Assembly: GCA_001643675.2 (NCBI GenBank)
Contig: LSRY02000060.1
Span: forward strand, 366,501 to 430,500
From: Monocercomonoides exilis
Taxonomy: Eukaryota > Preaxostyla > Oxymonadida > Polymastigidae
Reading direction: 5' to 3'
DNA length: 64,000 nucleotides
This document shows, one piece after another, positions 23,786 to 35,175 of the stretch. Within the stretch, counting starts at the first letter, position 1. Every line of letters starts with the position of its first letter. Position numbers and translations under genes: made by a program. The notes under the pieces are model-generated. The model saw only the letters and a list, made by a program, of their open reading frames with translations, was not told the DNA's origin and made no database searches.

Positions 23786-24448
23786 TCAAGCGATGGTTGG
23801 GACGAACTGTGCCTGAAACTTGGGCGTTCTCTTCTTTCCCCTGAAATCTGTGAAGCTCCTGCTGTATCCCCTTCTCTGGAGCTGTCTGTATACAAATCCC
23901 TGAGTGCTCTTTCCCGAACTGCATCTTCTCAAAGGTCCACTTCTGGCCGTTGAGGGACCGAAACCTGCTGAGGAATCGGGAGATGCACAGTACCCTGCGG
24001 CATCTCCCTCTGCTTGAAAAAAACTGGTGCTCTCTACCAGCTTCTTCAGGTTCTCCGGAACCTCTTCGGACATTCCTCCTTCAAGAAACCCTTTCGCGCT
24101 TTCCCAACCCGATTGGGGTGTAACCTTAAGAAGGTTAATTCTGCTAATACAGTCAGCAATAAGTGCATAGGCGCAAAACAGTCCTCTCAATCGTTCTTTC
24201 TCTTCTTCCATGAGGTGCGCCTTCTCTTGTTCCTTCACTGTTGGTGATGCGATTGCTTTGGCTGCTTCAAAGCCCGATTCTAGGTCCGGCTGGAGGAGTT
24301 CAATTGCTCGTCTCGCTTCTAGTGAATCTCTTCTCCCCTTTGTTGTGATGGCTGTTCTGGCTAGAGCATTCCAATTTGTGTCTGTGTATCCCGTGAAAAA
24401 TTCCTTTTCTCTCTCTGGAATAAATGTATTCAAGATATCTTCACTCAT
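23786..24448 (-). CDS. Gag-like ORF1 of DIRS element, second copy
   Basis: This is a 220-residue frame from ATG to TGA, at the 5' end of the element. It is helical and charged (EARRAIELLQPDLESGFEAA, HLMEEEKERLRGLFCAYALI), with a C-terminal basic Ser/Arg segment, RGYSRSFTDFRGKKRTP. Position, size and composition fit the ORF1 (gag-like, nucleic-acid-binding) of DIRS elements; no zinc knuckle is visible. Reading continues in another frame downstream towards the reverse transcriptase. Confidence 0.6.
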   Translation of the reverse strand: MSEDILNTFIPEREKEFFTGYTDTNWNALARTAITTKGRRDSLEARRAIELLQPDLESGFEAAKAIASPTVKEQEKAHLMEEEKERLRGLFCAYALIADCISRINLLKVTPQSGWESAKGFLEGGMSEEVPENLKKLVESTSFFQAEGDAAGYCASPDSSAGFGPSTARSGPLRRCSSGKSTQGFVYRQLQRRGYSRSFTDFRGKKRTPKFQAQFVPTIA

Positions 24449-24604
24449 TCAAATTGAGCCATTTTTACAAAACTCCATGAACTTCTTCAGCTCACCCACC
24501 TGTCTCCGGGGTATCAGACATTCATCCGGAAAATTTCCAAAAAAGTCTTGTGAGTTTTCTTCTTCTTCCCTCTCTTATGCACTTCCGGAGTCACCTTCGG
24601 GCAT

Positions 24605-24795
24605 AGGTACATTTTGTACCAGTTTGGAAAAGAGTTATTAATAAATATAATAAATATTATATTAATGCATATAATTATTGCAGAAAAACTGTGGATGGAA
24701 AAAGTCGAAATTCTTCCATCATAAAATAAAAATTTTCTGGATTTTTCACAACCCATAATATTTTTCTTCAGATCATAAAGAATTATAAATTTAAT
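24605..24795 (-). repeat. Unoccupied copy of the target site of the 14.5-kb element
   Basis: On the minus strand this stretch reads continuously through GCATTAATATAATATTTATT. Its left part matches 27,845-27,971 (about 127 bases, a few differences) and its right part matches 42,463-42,523 (61 bases, no difference seen). It therefore shows what the locus at 27.97/42.46 kb looked like before insertion. The sequence itself is a dispersed repeat of unknown kind adjoining the 5' side of the DIRS-like element. Confidence 0.8.
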
Positions 24796-24799
24796 ATTT

Positions 24800-25150
24800 C
24801 AAAGAATAACGTTTCGATATGAATTACATATGATTTATTTTTGTTCAAATCATTTATATTTTTAAAATGTTAACTGATAATGTCAAAAAACCAATCGAAT
24901 GCTGTTCTTTTCACAAAATAACTTTATTCGTGCATTTATTGTTTTCGGAAAAATCGAAAATGAAATCATGTGATAAATAATATATAATACAACAATTTAT
25001 TGATGATTTATGAGCGTTTGTTCAAAATTGGTTTTAATATTCTCTCAAACGGTTTTTAATTTATTTTAAATTTTTATTGATTTGACTGAATAAGAAATGA
25101 CACTTTTAGTGGAGGAAGAGCTTTCTTGTTTGAGTACTCATTCTCAATAT
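24800..25150. other. AT-rich gap
   Basis: No gene is seen. The last bases (CTCTCTTTCAG near 25,160) look like a splice acceptor for the beta-helix segment that follows. Confidence 0.35.
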
Positions 25151-25179
25151 GCTCTCTTTCAGATCAATAATGTGGAGGG

Positions 25180-25815
25180 ATGCGATGTTTTGGAGTTCCG
25201 GCTTCATTCAAAATGAGAAGAGTCCAATTTATTTCGTGCTCAGCAGTGTCATATGGCGGAGGATTGCGCTTTAATCCTGATCAATCAGCATCCCCAAGCA
25301 ACAATCATTGTTTTTATTTCTTCTTCTTCCACGATTGCATGAGTACTAATTCCACTCCATATGGTCATGATGTGTTTTTTCAAGATCTACACAATCACTT
25401 TTCATCAAACAATCCGTTCAAAGAATCATGCACAACGAATACAAATGAGAAGAGAGTGTGCTATTATTATAATAGTTATCAGCATACAGAAAAGAAGGAT
25501 TGGCTGAAGGAAGGGGTGAAAGATAGATATGTTGGGGTGAGTGGAAGTGACTCGAGCAATCTGTGTGGGATGAGCGAGGCAGCACCTTGCAAGACGGTGG
25601 GGCATGCAGTGTGGTTGAGCATAACACAGCTGAGCTCGACAATCACGTTGCTGGGTGGGAGGCATGTGAGCGAAGAGAAGACAATCAGTGTTGGGGAAAA
25701 GAAGATAATAATAACAGGGAAAGGGAAGACGGTGAGTGTGATTGGGACGAATTCTCTTTCTTCGACTTCGACAGCGCTCTTCAATGTGACGAGTGGACAG
25801 TTGGAGTCGAAATAA
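25180..25815 (+). pseudogene. Beta-helix surface-protein fragment with cap motif
   Basis: The first part is a beta-helix rung region (RRVQFISCSAVSYGGGLRF). After a linker comes the family's repeat-unit start: YVGVSGSDSSNLCGMSEAAPC, then KTVGHAVWLS. A similar start is seen as FVCVNGSDSVQCGRQDAPC in the inverted-repeat gene. The frame ends at TAA 25,813-25,815; reading that as Gln gives no family-like sequence, whereas a neighbouring frame does continue (SVFVLSQPQLPELPL), so a frameshift is likely. No start or anchor was found. Confidence 0.55.
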
Positions 25816-25929
25816 TTATGCTGGCCAAGATAACAGAAAATCCCAGGTCTGAAGGAGAGCATCCAATAAAGGCATCCGTATTTGTGCTGTCTCAGCCACA
25901 GCTGCCAGAACTGCCGTTGAGATGAAAAA

Positions 25930-27840
25930 ACAAAATTCTGCTGCAGCCCCTCTTCTCCACGCTGCACTCCTCCCAATCTCCGTTTTCATTGCTTCCATCT
26001 TTTTCCCCGCTGTTTTGGCACACACAGAAACCCGGATCATCGAAAAATTCTTCTGTTGCGAAACATCCCCAGATGCACCCTGTTGAGAAAAAAAATAAAG
26101 AAAAAAGAACATTAAAAAGGTGTAACACTTGAACGGGTTCCTCGAGAGGCAAATAAAATAGAACACATCCACCAGTATGGCTGAAAAGATAACTTAGCGA
26201 AAAGAAACAACGCCACCCACCAACATCAATCTACCCCACAAGCCCGCTCATCGGGCAAACTCACAACAATTTGCAGACACTAAGCATTGAATGAGGCACA
26301 CAAATATTCTATATGCAAGTCAGTCCTTGGACCAACAAAATGCAGGCTAAGTTCGAAGGCAGCCCAGCATCCGTGCAGCCACGACCTTTGGAAAACCGTA
26401 TGAATATTACGAATGATTCAGTGCGCATTGTATTAAACAAACATTTGTGTTATATAATGTTTGGTTTTAAAGTTTATAAAAACAATTTGAGTTACGAAGG
26501 ATTCATTGGACTTTATTTTAATTTTTTTTTAACAACTGCTTCAAAAGCAGTGAAATGTTGATTTTTTTTAGGTCAAACAAAATATATACACAATTCATTT
26601 ATCAAAATTTCTGTGAACGCTAAGTCAAATACAGAATTAAACTGATTACGTACCAAACAAAAAATGTTTTCAATTGAACTGAATAAAATAGGAAAAATGG
26701 AAAGAAAAGAAAAATATAATGTGAAAGAAAAAACAGAGAAAATTGAGAAAACAGGAAAAAAAACAAGGATAGTCACCGCCAAATAGACAAGACAATTTTT
26801 GTGAATTTTCGAAGACATTTTTATTTTCTCTCTGAATTACATCAATCTCATGTGTCGACGCATTTCTTTTTCTTCTTCTTCCTCCATCACTTTTTCCAAC
26901 ATACTCCACACCCTCCAATGTTCCATATTTCATATTTTTTTCTTGCCCTTTCATTCGTCAGCTCACTCCACTATCTCTCGTCCAACTTGTCTGAACCTTC
27001 CGCTGATAACTCAAAGAACTGACTCTTCCGTTAGTGCTCCTCTTTTTCAACTCGATTTATTAAGGCTCAATCAGGACCCGGTTTCTGCCCCATAGCTCAC
27101 CACTGCTCTTTCATTTTTTATTCCTCTATCCGCCTTTTCCGCTATCATATCTCCGAAAAACGAATCTGCTGTTGTCTCCATCATCATTGCTAACAATCTC
27201 AACAAGAATAGATATATCTCCATCAAGCACGTTTTTGCCCTTTTCATTTTTCCAGCTCCATATCTTCAATGCACATTCTCATTTCTTTCTCACTTCTTCT
27301 TTCGATCTTCCATTCAATCCTAAACAAAGATTTCGCATTCCAATAAAGCTCTGTTCAATACGCTTTGCATTTTTCACTCTATCCATCGGACCATGCTCAA
27401 GTTCACATTCATACACATGTTCCTATTCTTTTCTTCTTTCCAATTTCCTTCAACACCACAAAAAGCTTATTACCAACTGCCCATTTCCTCTTTGTAATCT
27501 TTGCCTTCAATTATTTTATCCGTCACGCATTCGAGTCAATTGCTTGTCATAGAACTTAAAAATCAAAATGAAGAATTTGCGAATAACAATATCATAACGA
27601 TTAACAACTGGCAAAAATATAAATTCTTGAACTTAAGAAAATTATCGCCAAGGAATATTAATTCAATTCAACAGTTATATTTAGGATTTGTATGTTCCTG
27701 CTTCAAACGTTAAATATGTAAAATAATATCAATAAAACGAATTAAAAAAAAATCTCTCAGACAAACATTGTCCATTGAATTTTTTCAGCTACAACAGCAA
27801 TGTGAAGTTTCCTTGAACTCTTCAAAGTTAACAAATTATA
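25930..27840. other. No supported gene; pyrimidine-rich plus strand in part
   Basis: From about 26.8 to 27.5 kb the plus strand is C/T-rich, the same bias that the non-coding strand of beta-helix genes shows here, so this may be a worn minus-strand remnant. No motif could be read. The rest is AT-rich. Confidence 0.35.
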
Positions 27841-27971
27841 TATTAAATTCTTTATGATCTGAAGAAAAATATTATGGGTTGTGAAAAATCCAGAAAATTT
27901 TTATTTTATGATGGAAGAATTTCGACTTTTTCCATCCACAGTTTGTCTGCAATAATTATATGCATTAATAT

Positions 27972-28005
27972 GGGTGATTTTTTTTGAAAGCATAATTTTT
28001 GAATG
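27972..28005 (+). repeat. Left terminal inverted repeat of the 14.5-kb element
   Basis: GGGTGATT, a T-run, then GAAAGCATAATTTTTG. Identity with the right end is highest over the first 26 bases. Confidence 0.7.
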
Positions 28006-28009
28006 AAAA

Positions 28010-29160
28010 TTTTCGAAGTGGAAAAAATAACATTGAAATGATTAAAAAACACATGTATTTTGCATTAAGATATTATTTTCGATAATATATTCATATAAGT
28101 CATTATTTTTCTTATCATAACTTAGTTCGAAGAAAGATCATTTTTTTTGATAATTGTGGAAAAAGAGAAAAAACAAAAATAAATATTTTTAAATGAATAA
28201 TCAAAGAATTGTGATTGAATATTAAAAAACAAAGTTGATTTGAGAAAATTCTGAGAAATCCATAATTTAATTTTGTTTTCAGTTATATCTAATATTTGAA
28301 TTATTTGGAATTATGAAGGTTAAAAAGCTCAATAATTTCTTATTGAAGATTACAATTTGAGCATGATTGATTTATATTGCTTTTTTGAAATGATTGACAT
28401 GAACTATCATCAAAAAATGTGTGAATTGTTGATTTATTAAATTTTATTCGAAATTAAAGAATTTATTATTTTGTGCAATATTTTTTTAATTTTATTTATG
28501 TTATGAACGATCATAATACAATATAGGTCGATTCGAGTCGTTGAAGAGAAGCAATATATTTAATAAAATAATTGTATTGTTTTTTTGAATTATGAAACGA
28601 ATAATTGAAAAATAATAATGTCAAATCATGTAAATTGTATGTAATCATTTCGAACATTTTGGATAAAATGTGAAAAGTTACCGCAATGTTTTATTTTGCT
28701 ATTATATTATTTTTCATTGTTTTTTGTTTTTTCTTCATTTCAAACATTGCACTTTGTAATTTTTATTGAAAAGTTTATTATTTTTGAAATTTACACTTTG
28801 TTTATCACTGAAAAAACATTAATTTGTTAAAACTTAAATGAGACCTAATTTTTTTGATAAATTCGATAGAAGAACTAGTCAAACATAACACATCAATTTG
28901 ATTTCTCATTAAACATATAATTAACTTTAACAATTACAAAATATTTATTTCAATTTACCAGTGTACAGGTGAAATGAAGAAAAAAGATAAAACTTTAAAA
29001 AAAAGTGAAGAAAAATTCGTTTCATAAATGATAGCCAAAAAAAAACCTGTCCAATTGCAAAGCTTCATTTTTTCCAAACTTAAGGCAAATTAATTGTTCC
29101 AATTCAGTTTGCTTCAGAAACATGAAAAGCTGAAATAAAAAAATTTCCTCCAAGACTATT
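28010..29160. other. AT-rich interior of the large element
   Basis: No gene is seen. The sequence is extremely AT-rich with A/T runs. Confidence 0.5.
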
Positions 29161-29166
29161 TGCTTT

Positions 29167-29940
29167 TCATTTCTGAAATTCGAAGAAGCTTATCCTATCT
29201 CTTTGAGAAACACGCAATAAATACATCCAACCTCCATAACACTTTTGAGAAATACAAGAATTAAACGAATTATTCTCAGTCTTGACTGAACTGATCGAAT
29301 TTCAAAAAATCACTCCCCCAGCATAATATGCTGTGCAGTTGTTGAACGAACAAAATTTCACTGAAAGTGTTCCTGATGCCTTGTTGTACATGAAAATAGC
29401 TCCACCATTTGAAGTTCCATTACTAATGGATGTCGATGTTCCATTTGCTTTTGACTCATTCCATACACACCAAGTGAATGAATTCGCCCCATTGTCTGTA
29501 ATCTGCTGTCTCGCTGGCTTCGACGGATTATCTTCACTCCCGCTGACTGCAACATTCTCAGACCGATAGCATCTGATAAATGAGGTGTTCGAGGCAGCCA
29601 ATGAAGATGAGGGGCTGTTAAGTGAAGGGACAATGCCCCCATCATACACATCCCACACCGATGAAAACTCACACCCACTCATCAGAAACACTCTTTGGCT
29701 CAGCCCTTCACCCAGATGTGATATTTTTTGTGGATTTGTGGAGATGTTGAAGAAGGTCAGCTGTGTGAGTGTCACAATGGGTGTCAAAGGCGGTGCAAGA
29801 AACGGGGCTGATGAAACACAAAAAGATGAGAAATCTGACTCGCTCACCAGAACACTCCCTCCTCCTTCTCTTTCTTCGTCTCTTCCTTCTCCACCTCTTC
29901 CTTCACCACCTCCTCCTTCACCTCTTTCTCTTCCTCTCAA
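29167..29940 (-). pseudogene. Beta-helix surface-protein fragment
   Basis: On the minus strand the frame opens with a Gly/Glu/Arg-rich linker, followed by beta-helix rungs with recurrent SFIRCYRSENVAV and GGAIFMY and FCSFNNCTAYYAGGVIF motifs. An in-frame TGA at 29,302-29,304 follows GGVIF. The same frame then goes on with family-like NSISSVKTENNSFNSC to another TGA at 29,167, so the first TGA is likely an inactivating change. Extracellular beta-helix is the expected role; no anchor is present. Confidence 0.55.
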
Positions 29941-29944
29941 TAAA

Positions 29945-32900
29945 ATATTTCTTATAACCCCAAAAATCTTACAACCCTTTTCTTATCTCTTTCTGCTGAA
30001 AATCTAATGAATCTCATAAAAAAATATAACAGACCTTCGCTGTCAATGCATTTTTTTAATTAATAATCCTATAAAGCTCTTTCCCAAGTTGAATCCACCG
30101 ATTGCCCTTCAGTCTCCATCTTCTGATGTTGTTCTGCTTTTCCTCGCTGTTTTAGAAAACGCAAGCAAAAACAATTTTGTCCAAGCAGGTGAAAAGAAAA
30201 AATCAATAAATCATATAAAAAATTGTCAAATAATATAATTAATAAAAATATCATACCTTTTTTATCCTTCAATCTCGCCAACTTTTGTCAAAGAATCGCT
30301 GCATTCCTCGTTTACTCATCCATTCCGTAATCTCCGGCAAAAACAAAACATTTTACAACCTCCGTCCGTAAAGATGTTCCTTTTGGTTAATATTCCGAGG
30401 AGCATTCCCATCTCCTTTTTTGAATAATTCTTTGTTGAACTGACTTTCCTCTATTTTTCTCCAAAATCCCTTTTCTCTTTTTTCTTCTTCATGCCCTCCC
30501 TCAATTCATATTACCATCTCATTCCCTTCTTTCTGCTCTTCTTCCAATGCTCCAAAAAAATTCATTCTTCTATTTCCTCTTGTTTTCCTTCTTCATCTCT
30601 TTTTCTTTTCCCTATCTTCTGCTTCAATTTCCGCTTCTTTTTCTTCCTCCTCTGTATCATTAATTCCTTGATCTCATTTTTCGCTTAAAATAAGATTCGT
30701 CCTATATGTCTTCCAAAACCTTCTTAAAATTTTTAATCTTCTTTTCCATTTCATTCATTTGCATTTCGCCCCAGCTCATTTCACTCAACGTTCTGCAATT
30801 GTCATATCCTGACTTCTTTTAATGCATCCAATATCCTCTTTTTCCGCATTCCTTGTTCATTCATTGTCGTTGAACACTCATTCAAAAAATCTAGTTTCAT
30901 AAAAAAAATAATATAGGAAAATTTATAATTAAAAAATATAAATACACACCGTTATAATGATCATTCTTCACTGATTTTCTTCTCCTCCTCCAAATATTTC
31001 TCCGTTTTGCCAACAAAACCCATCTGTCTCGTCTTCGTTTCCTTTCTGCTTCCTCAAAAAAAAATCAGCCAAAACCCAATTCTGTATTCTGCTTCCACTC
31101 AAATAACTCAGCCAGCTACATTCTATAAAAAAAACTAGCAATGAAGAATATTTCATCTGATAAGCGCTTCTCACCCCTTTTCGCTGTATCGACTTTTTCT
31201 TCTCCACATTCCCTCCAAAATATCAACGCCCTTCCACCAAATATCGCAACCCCTTCGCACAAATCTATTCCCCTTCACTCCCTGTCACTTCTTTTCACAG
31301 CATCTTTCTTCTAATCAAAATTAAATATCTCCATATTTTGCCTCTCTTTGGTGCAAAACATCCTCTCGTCGTCGGCCCCTCATCTTCCTCTGTCTCCATA
31401 CCACCAATGCAAAGTGCCAGCGCTGATGTTCCTTCTTCCTGTCTTCCTCAGCCTCCACCTCCATCCCTTGCCCTGCAAATGTGAGGCGCGACAAAACGGT
31501 TCACAAAATAAATTATATAAAAATATGAAGAAAAATTTTCTTCATTTTTTTTTTCTTCAACCCCATTTCCCCCTCTACTTGTACATCCACAAAAACTTCT
31601 CCCCCTTGCTCTGCCTCATATGAACCTTCCTCTCTCTCCCTGCATTTGAAAAAAAACCATCCCTTTTCCATTTCTTCTCCATTTCCTTTCCAATTCTTGT
31701 CCTCTCCTCCAAAGATAATATATTCCATTCACTCCACTCATCTTCAGCCCTTCTTCTCTTCCCTTTTATTCCACCTCCTCCACATCAAAATCCTTTTCAC
31801 AAATAATAAACGCAATTCCCACACCTTCCAACTCACAAAAATCTCAGAAACAACCCCTCCCAACCTCATCCCAATCCATCTCCTACACATCTATTTTGCC
31901 TCTTAAACCTCCAAAAAATACGTCTTTCTCCCTCCAAAAAAATATTCCTTTATCGCTCCTTTCACCCTCTCAAAACCCTGTTCATTCTCAATTGCACAAA
32001 TCCATCACCCCATTCCATAAATCCATCCTTTTACAACCACATTGTCTTCATATGCCCATTCAGCCACAGTGCATCGAGTTGTGCCCCTTTTCTTGTGTGA
32101 CTCTTATTCGTTATGGAAAATGATCAAACAAATCTCAAATGCTCAAGAAATATCTACAGAATGAAAATTTCATGTGACCAAAAATGCAGCTGGGCTAAAT
32201 GAAATATTTCTAGTGATGAAAAAGCAGCATCAACAACTCTTTTTTTATTGATGGAAGATGAAATTGTTCATTTTGATTGTTGGATGGCTGTGGGGCTATG
32301 ACATTTTCAATGGAAATGAGAAAATTTTAATGTATGCAATTTTTATTGTTCTATTTGTTGTGAATATATTTACATCTGTAACCTCTCCAAAGTCGTGATT
32401 CAAACAATTTATAAAAAATGGACAATTTATTCCATGCAGAGCAGAACAGCGGAAGGGGGCCAAATGTTATCTTACAAATATATCATTGGAGCATGATATT
32501 AATTTATCATAAATGTTTATGCAACTTTTTTTGGACTCAACATGCGTGATGGATAGAAATACGACGAAAAATGAATTTTGATGGAGCAGAAATCAACGAG
32601 GTTGGAAGATGTCCAAGACAAAAAGGAAGAATGTCCAATTTCTATGAAAAGTGAGCGTTTTTTAAAAAGAGGAAGAGGACGTTTACAAAAATATTTTGTT
32701 GGAAAGATTGGGACAGATGACTGAAACAGGACTTTGGAGGCAGCTAGAGCCGAGCAAGGTGCCTTTCTTGGGATAAGAAGGACAAGACATTGATTTTATA
32801 AACAGAAGAGAGCGATGAAACTGGTTTTCATTGGTTGGATTGAGAGCCGTTAATACGAGAAAAACAGACAATTTGGTGTTATACAAGCAGCTGGAGGCAA

Positions 32901-33295
32901 ATGATAGGCAAAATGGATTTGAGTCATTTTGCTATCGCCTTTGGAATTGCATCATCGAGATTTCTATGCTGGGGACATCATACAACAGAAAGTACTGAAG
33001 ACTGAACTCGACATCATTATCTTTTTCTTCTTTCTCTTCAACTTTTTTATCTTTTCTTCTTCTTTGTAGTCGTCTTCAACACCGAGAAATACGAAATTAA
33101 TTTTCCCCCACATTTTTGTTCATCATTTTCTTCACCTTCTTTGCCATATTCAGTCTAGTCTTCTTCATCCACTTCTATTTTATTTTCTATCATCATCTTC
33201 ATCTTCCGATTCTTCTGCTCCCAGCAGCTTCACCAACACCACCACATCCTTCTCCTTCTCCTTCTTTATCAGCGAGCCGACTGAGCGACATGTTC
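29945..33295. other. Strand-asymmetric, pyrimidine-rich region inside the large element
   Basis: From about 30.4 to 32.0 kb the plus strand is very rich in C and T, with few purine runs. Beta-helix coding strands in this window are purine-rich, so a decayed minus-strand gene is a reasonable source. The asymmetry may also be structural. From 32.1 to 33.2 kb the bias changes and nothing recognisable remains. Confidence 0.35.
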
Positions 33296-33299
33296 GTCT

Positions 33300-34712
33300 G
33301 AATGAGGGTGCCAGTTCTGGGAGTATTTGCAGGCCTGTTTCACAGGCAGTCGATTTGGTGCTGAATGCGGAGCATGTTTCATTTAGTGTCAGCAGCCGTT
33401 CATAGCAGCTTTTTGGGATGGGATGGTGAGGACGTTGGAGGCTGCACAGATGTGGGAGGGATAAGGAAAGAGACCGATTGCATTCACATCATCGCTTTCC
33501 TTTTTGTCAGCTGTTCAACCATCTTCATCATCTTCTTCTTTTGCTTCTGTCTGCAGCCTCTGGGCAATGAGGCATTTTTAAGGAATGGAGATGAAAAAGG
33601 CGAGCAACACAGGGCATTGGTGGAGCCAGAGATGGAAATGGCAGTTTGTGTTGCTTGGAGCAGAGAGCGAGAAGAATGAGAGAGAAGAGGAAGAAGCAGA
33701 GAAGGAAGCAGAGAGAAAAGAAGTGATGTACATTCCTGTCTACTCCTTTCCGATGAGGTTAGCCACCCGCTGTGCAGCATCTACCTTTCTCGTTAAGCAT
33801 TGAGCACTCAGCAAATCGAGTGAAGATGCACATTATCTCATATCCTCTTCCACACAGACGCCACACCGACTCCACAGTCACATCCATCGGGTGGTGTCTG
33901 AAGGGCATGGGCAGCTGCCATATACCCAGCGATGACAGCACAGCAGCTGCGGAGGCTGCGGCAGATTGTGCATGGTGCAGCTGTAAAGCGCTTTCCGCAG
34001 GAGCGACTGGCCAAGCATCTCCGGCACGATGTTCGCCTCCTCTGCCGCGTTATCTCTTGTCAGGATGGCCTCGCGCAGCTGATCATTGCCCTCGATCTTG
34101 CCGGGGGATGGAACATTGGGCTGTGTGCTGGCAGCACAGCCACTTTGTTTGATGTGTCTTGAAAGGGCGAAAGGACTTCAGGAGAAGACTGCTGCGATGG
34201 GAGAAGTCATTCATCAGAGAAGCGACGGAGCGGAGAAGCGATGGAACAGAGGAGTGGAGAGGACGAGTTGTGTGGAGGATGAGTGGGGAAAGAGGAGGGG
34301 AAGGAATTTTTTGGAAGTGGGTGAGAAAGATGAATGAAAGGTGCGGGGTGTTGTTTTCAGAGAATTTTGTGAGGTGGATGGAGGAGGAGAATAACAAAGT
34401 CAAGAAACTGAGAGCAGCCATCACTCTGGAATTGTGAGGGGAAAGGGGAGGGCGATGGAGAAGAAAAGGCAGAGGAATGAGCAGTGGATGGCCGGGTATG
34501 GTGATTTGGATGAAAGGATCAGGTTCAACATTTTGGAATGAGATTTTGTGAAGAGTTTTAAGTGAACTGTGGAAATGGGATGTTTTTGGAAATGTTCAAT
34601 ATCCTGTGAAATGTGATTGAATTGCCAAAAGAATTGTTTGTCACATCGTTTATTCGCCTTCTTCAATTTAAACTTCTTCATCTTCCTCGTCTTCCTCATC
34701 GTCATTGTTTTC
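33300..34712 (+). repeat. Dispersed 1.4-kb repeat, copy 2
   Basis: Inverted relative to 8,045-9,500. The plus strand encodes a likely transmembrane helix, HIIAFLFVSCSTIFIIFFF (near 33,495), then in other frames VKRFPQERLAKHLRHDVRLL and GWNIGLCAGSTATLF. Further on is a charged segment, FLEVGEKDE in one frame and FSENFVRWMEEENNKVKK in another. Copies agree in wording across frame breaks, so both derive from a functional coding sequence, probably the anchor and cytoplasmic part of a beta-helix protein. No intact frame remains. Confidence 0.6.
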
Positions 34713-35175
34713 GTTTGTTCTGTCTCAGCAAACGAAATTATATGTAATTTTTATGCTTCTTGATCATTATCTTCTTTCTCTTCACCGAATCATTTTTATG
34801 GATTTTTGTTATTTGAGTCACTCGAGAGGAAGCAGTTACGAAAATTGGGCTTTATTTTATTATGGAGAGCAGAAGCGAAACAAATTTATTGACGTTGCGA
34901 TAATCAGCGAAGATGAAGAAAATTTGCTTTATTGGAAGAAAGAAACTATTTTCAAGAAAGAGAAGATGTGAAAGAAGAACTGTGAGAAAAAATATTGAAT
35001 AAAATAGTTTTTAATTATTCGTGATATCGTGTTATTCAGTATTTGTTGAGTAATTATTTATTAAATTCACAAATAGTTGCGATATGTTAATTTTCAGAAA
35101 ATAATTGAAATATTTGAATAACCATTATTCAAATTATCAAATTCGTCAATAACTTTTCAGATTTTTTCTGAAAAA

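Larger units (their letters stand above)
19200..24640 (-). mobile_element. DIRS-like retrotransposon, second copy, partly degenerate
   Basis: On the minus strand, from right to left, lie a gag-like ORF, reverse transcriptase, RNase H, the post-RNase H domain and a tyrosine recombinase. The whole block is clearly richer in G+C than the DNA around it. Element ends were not resolved. The left limit is placed where base composition changes, and 19,200-20,360 holds only short open frames on both strands. The recombinase and polymerase differ strongly in sequence from those at 1-2,400, so two lineages are present. Confidence 0.8.
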
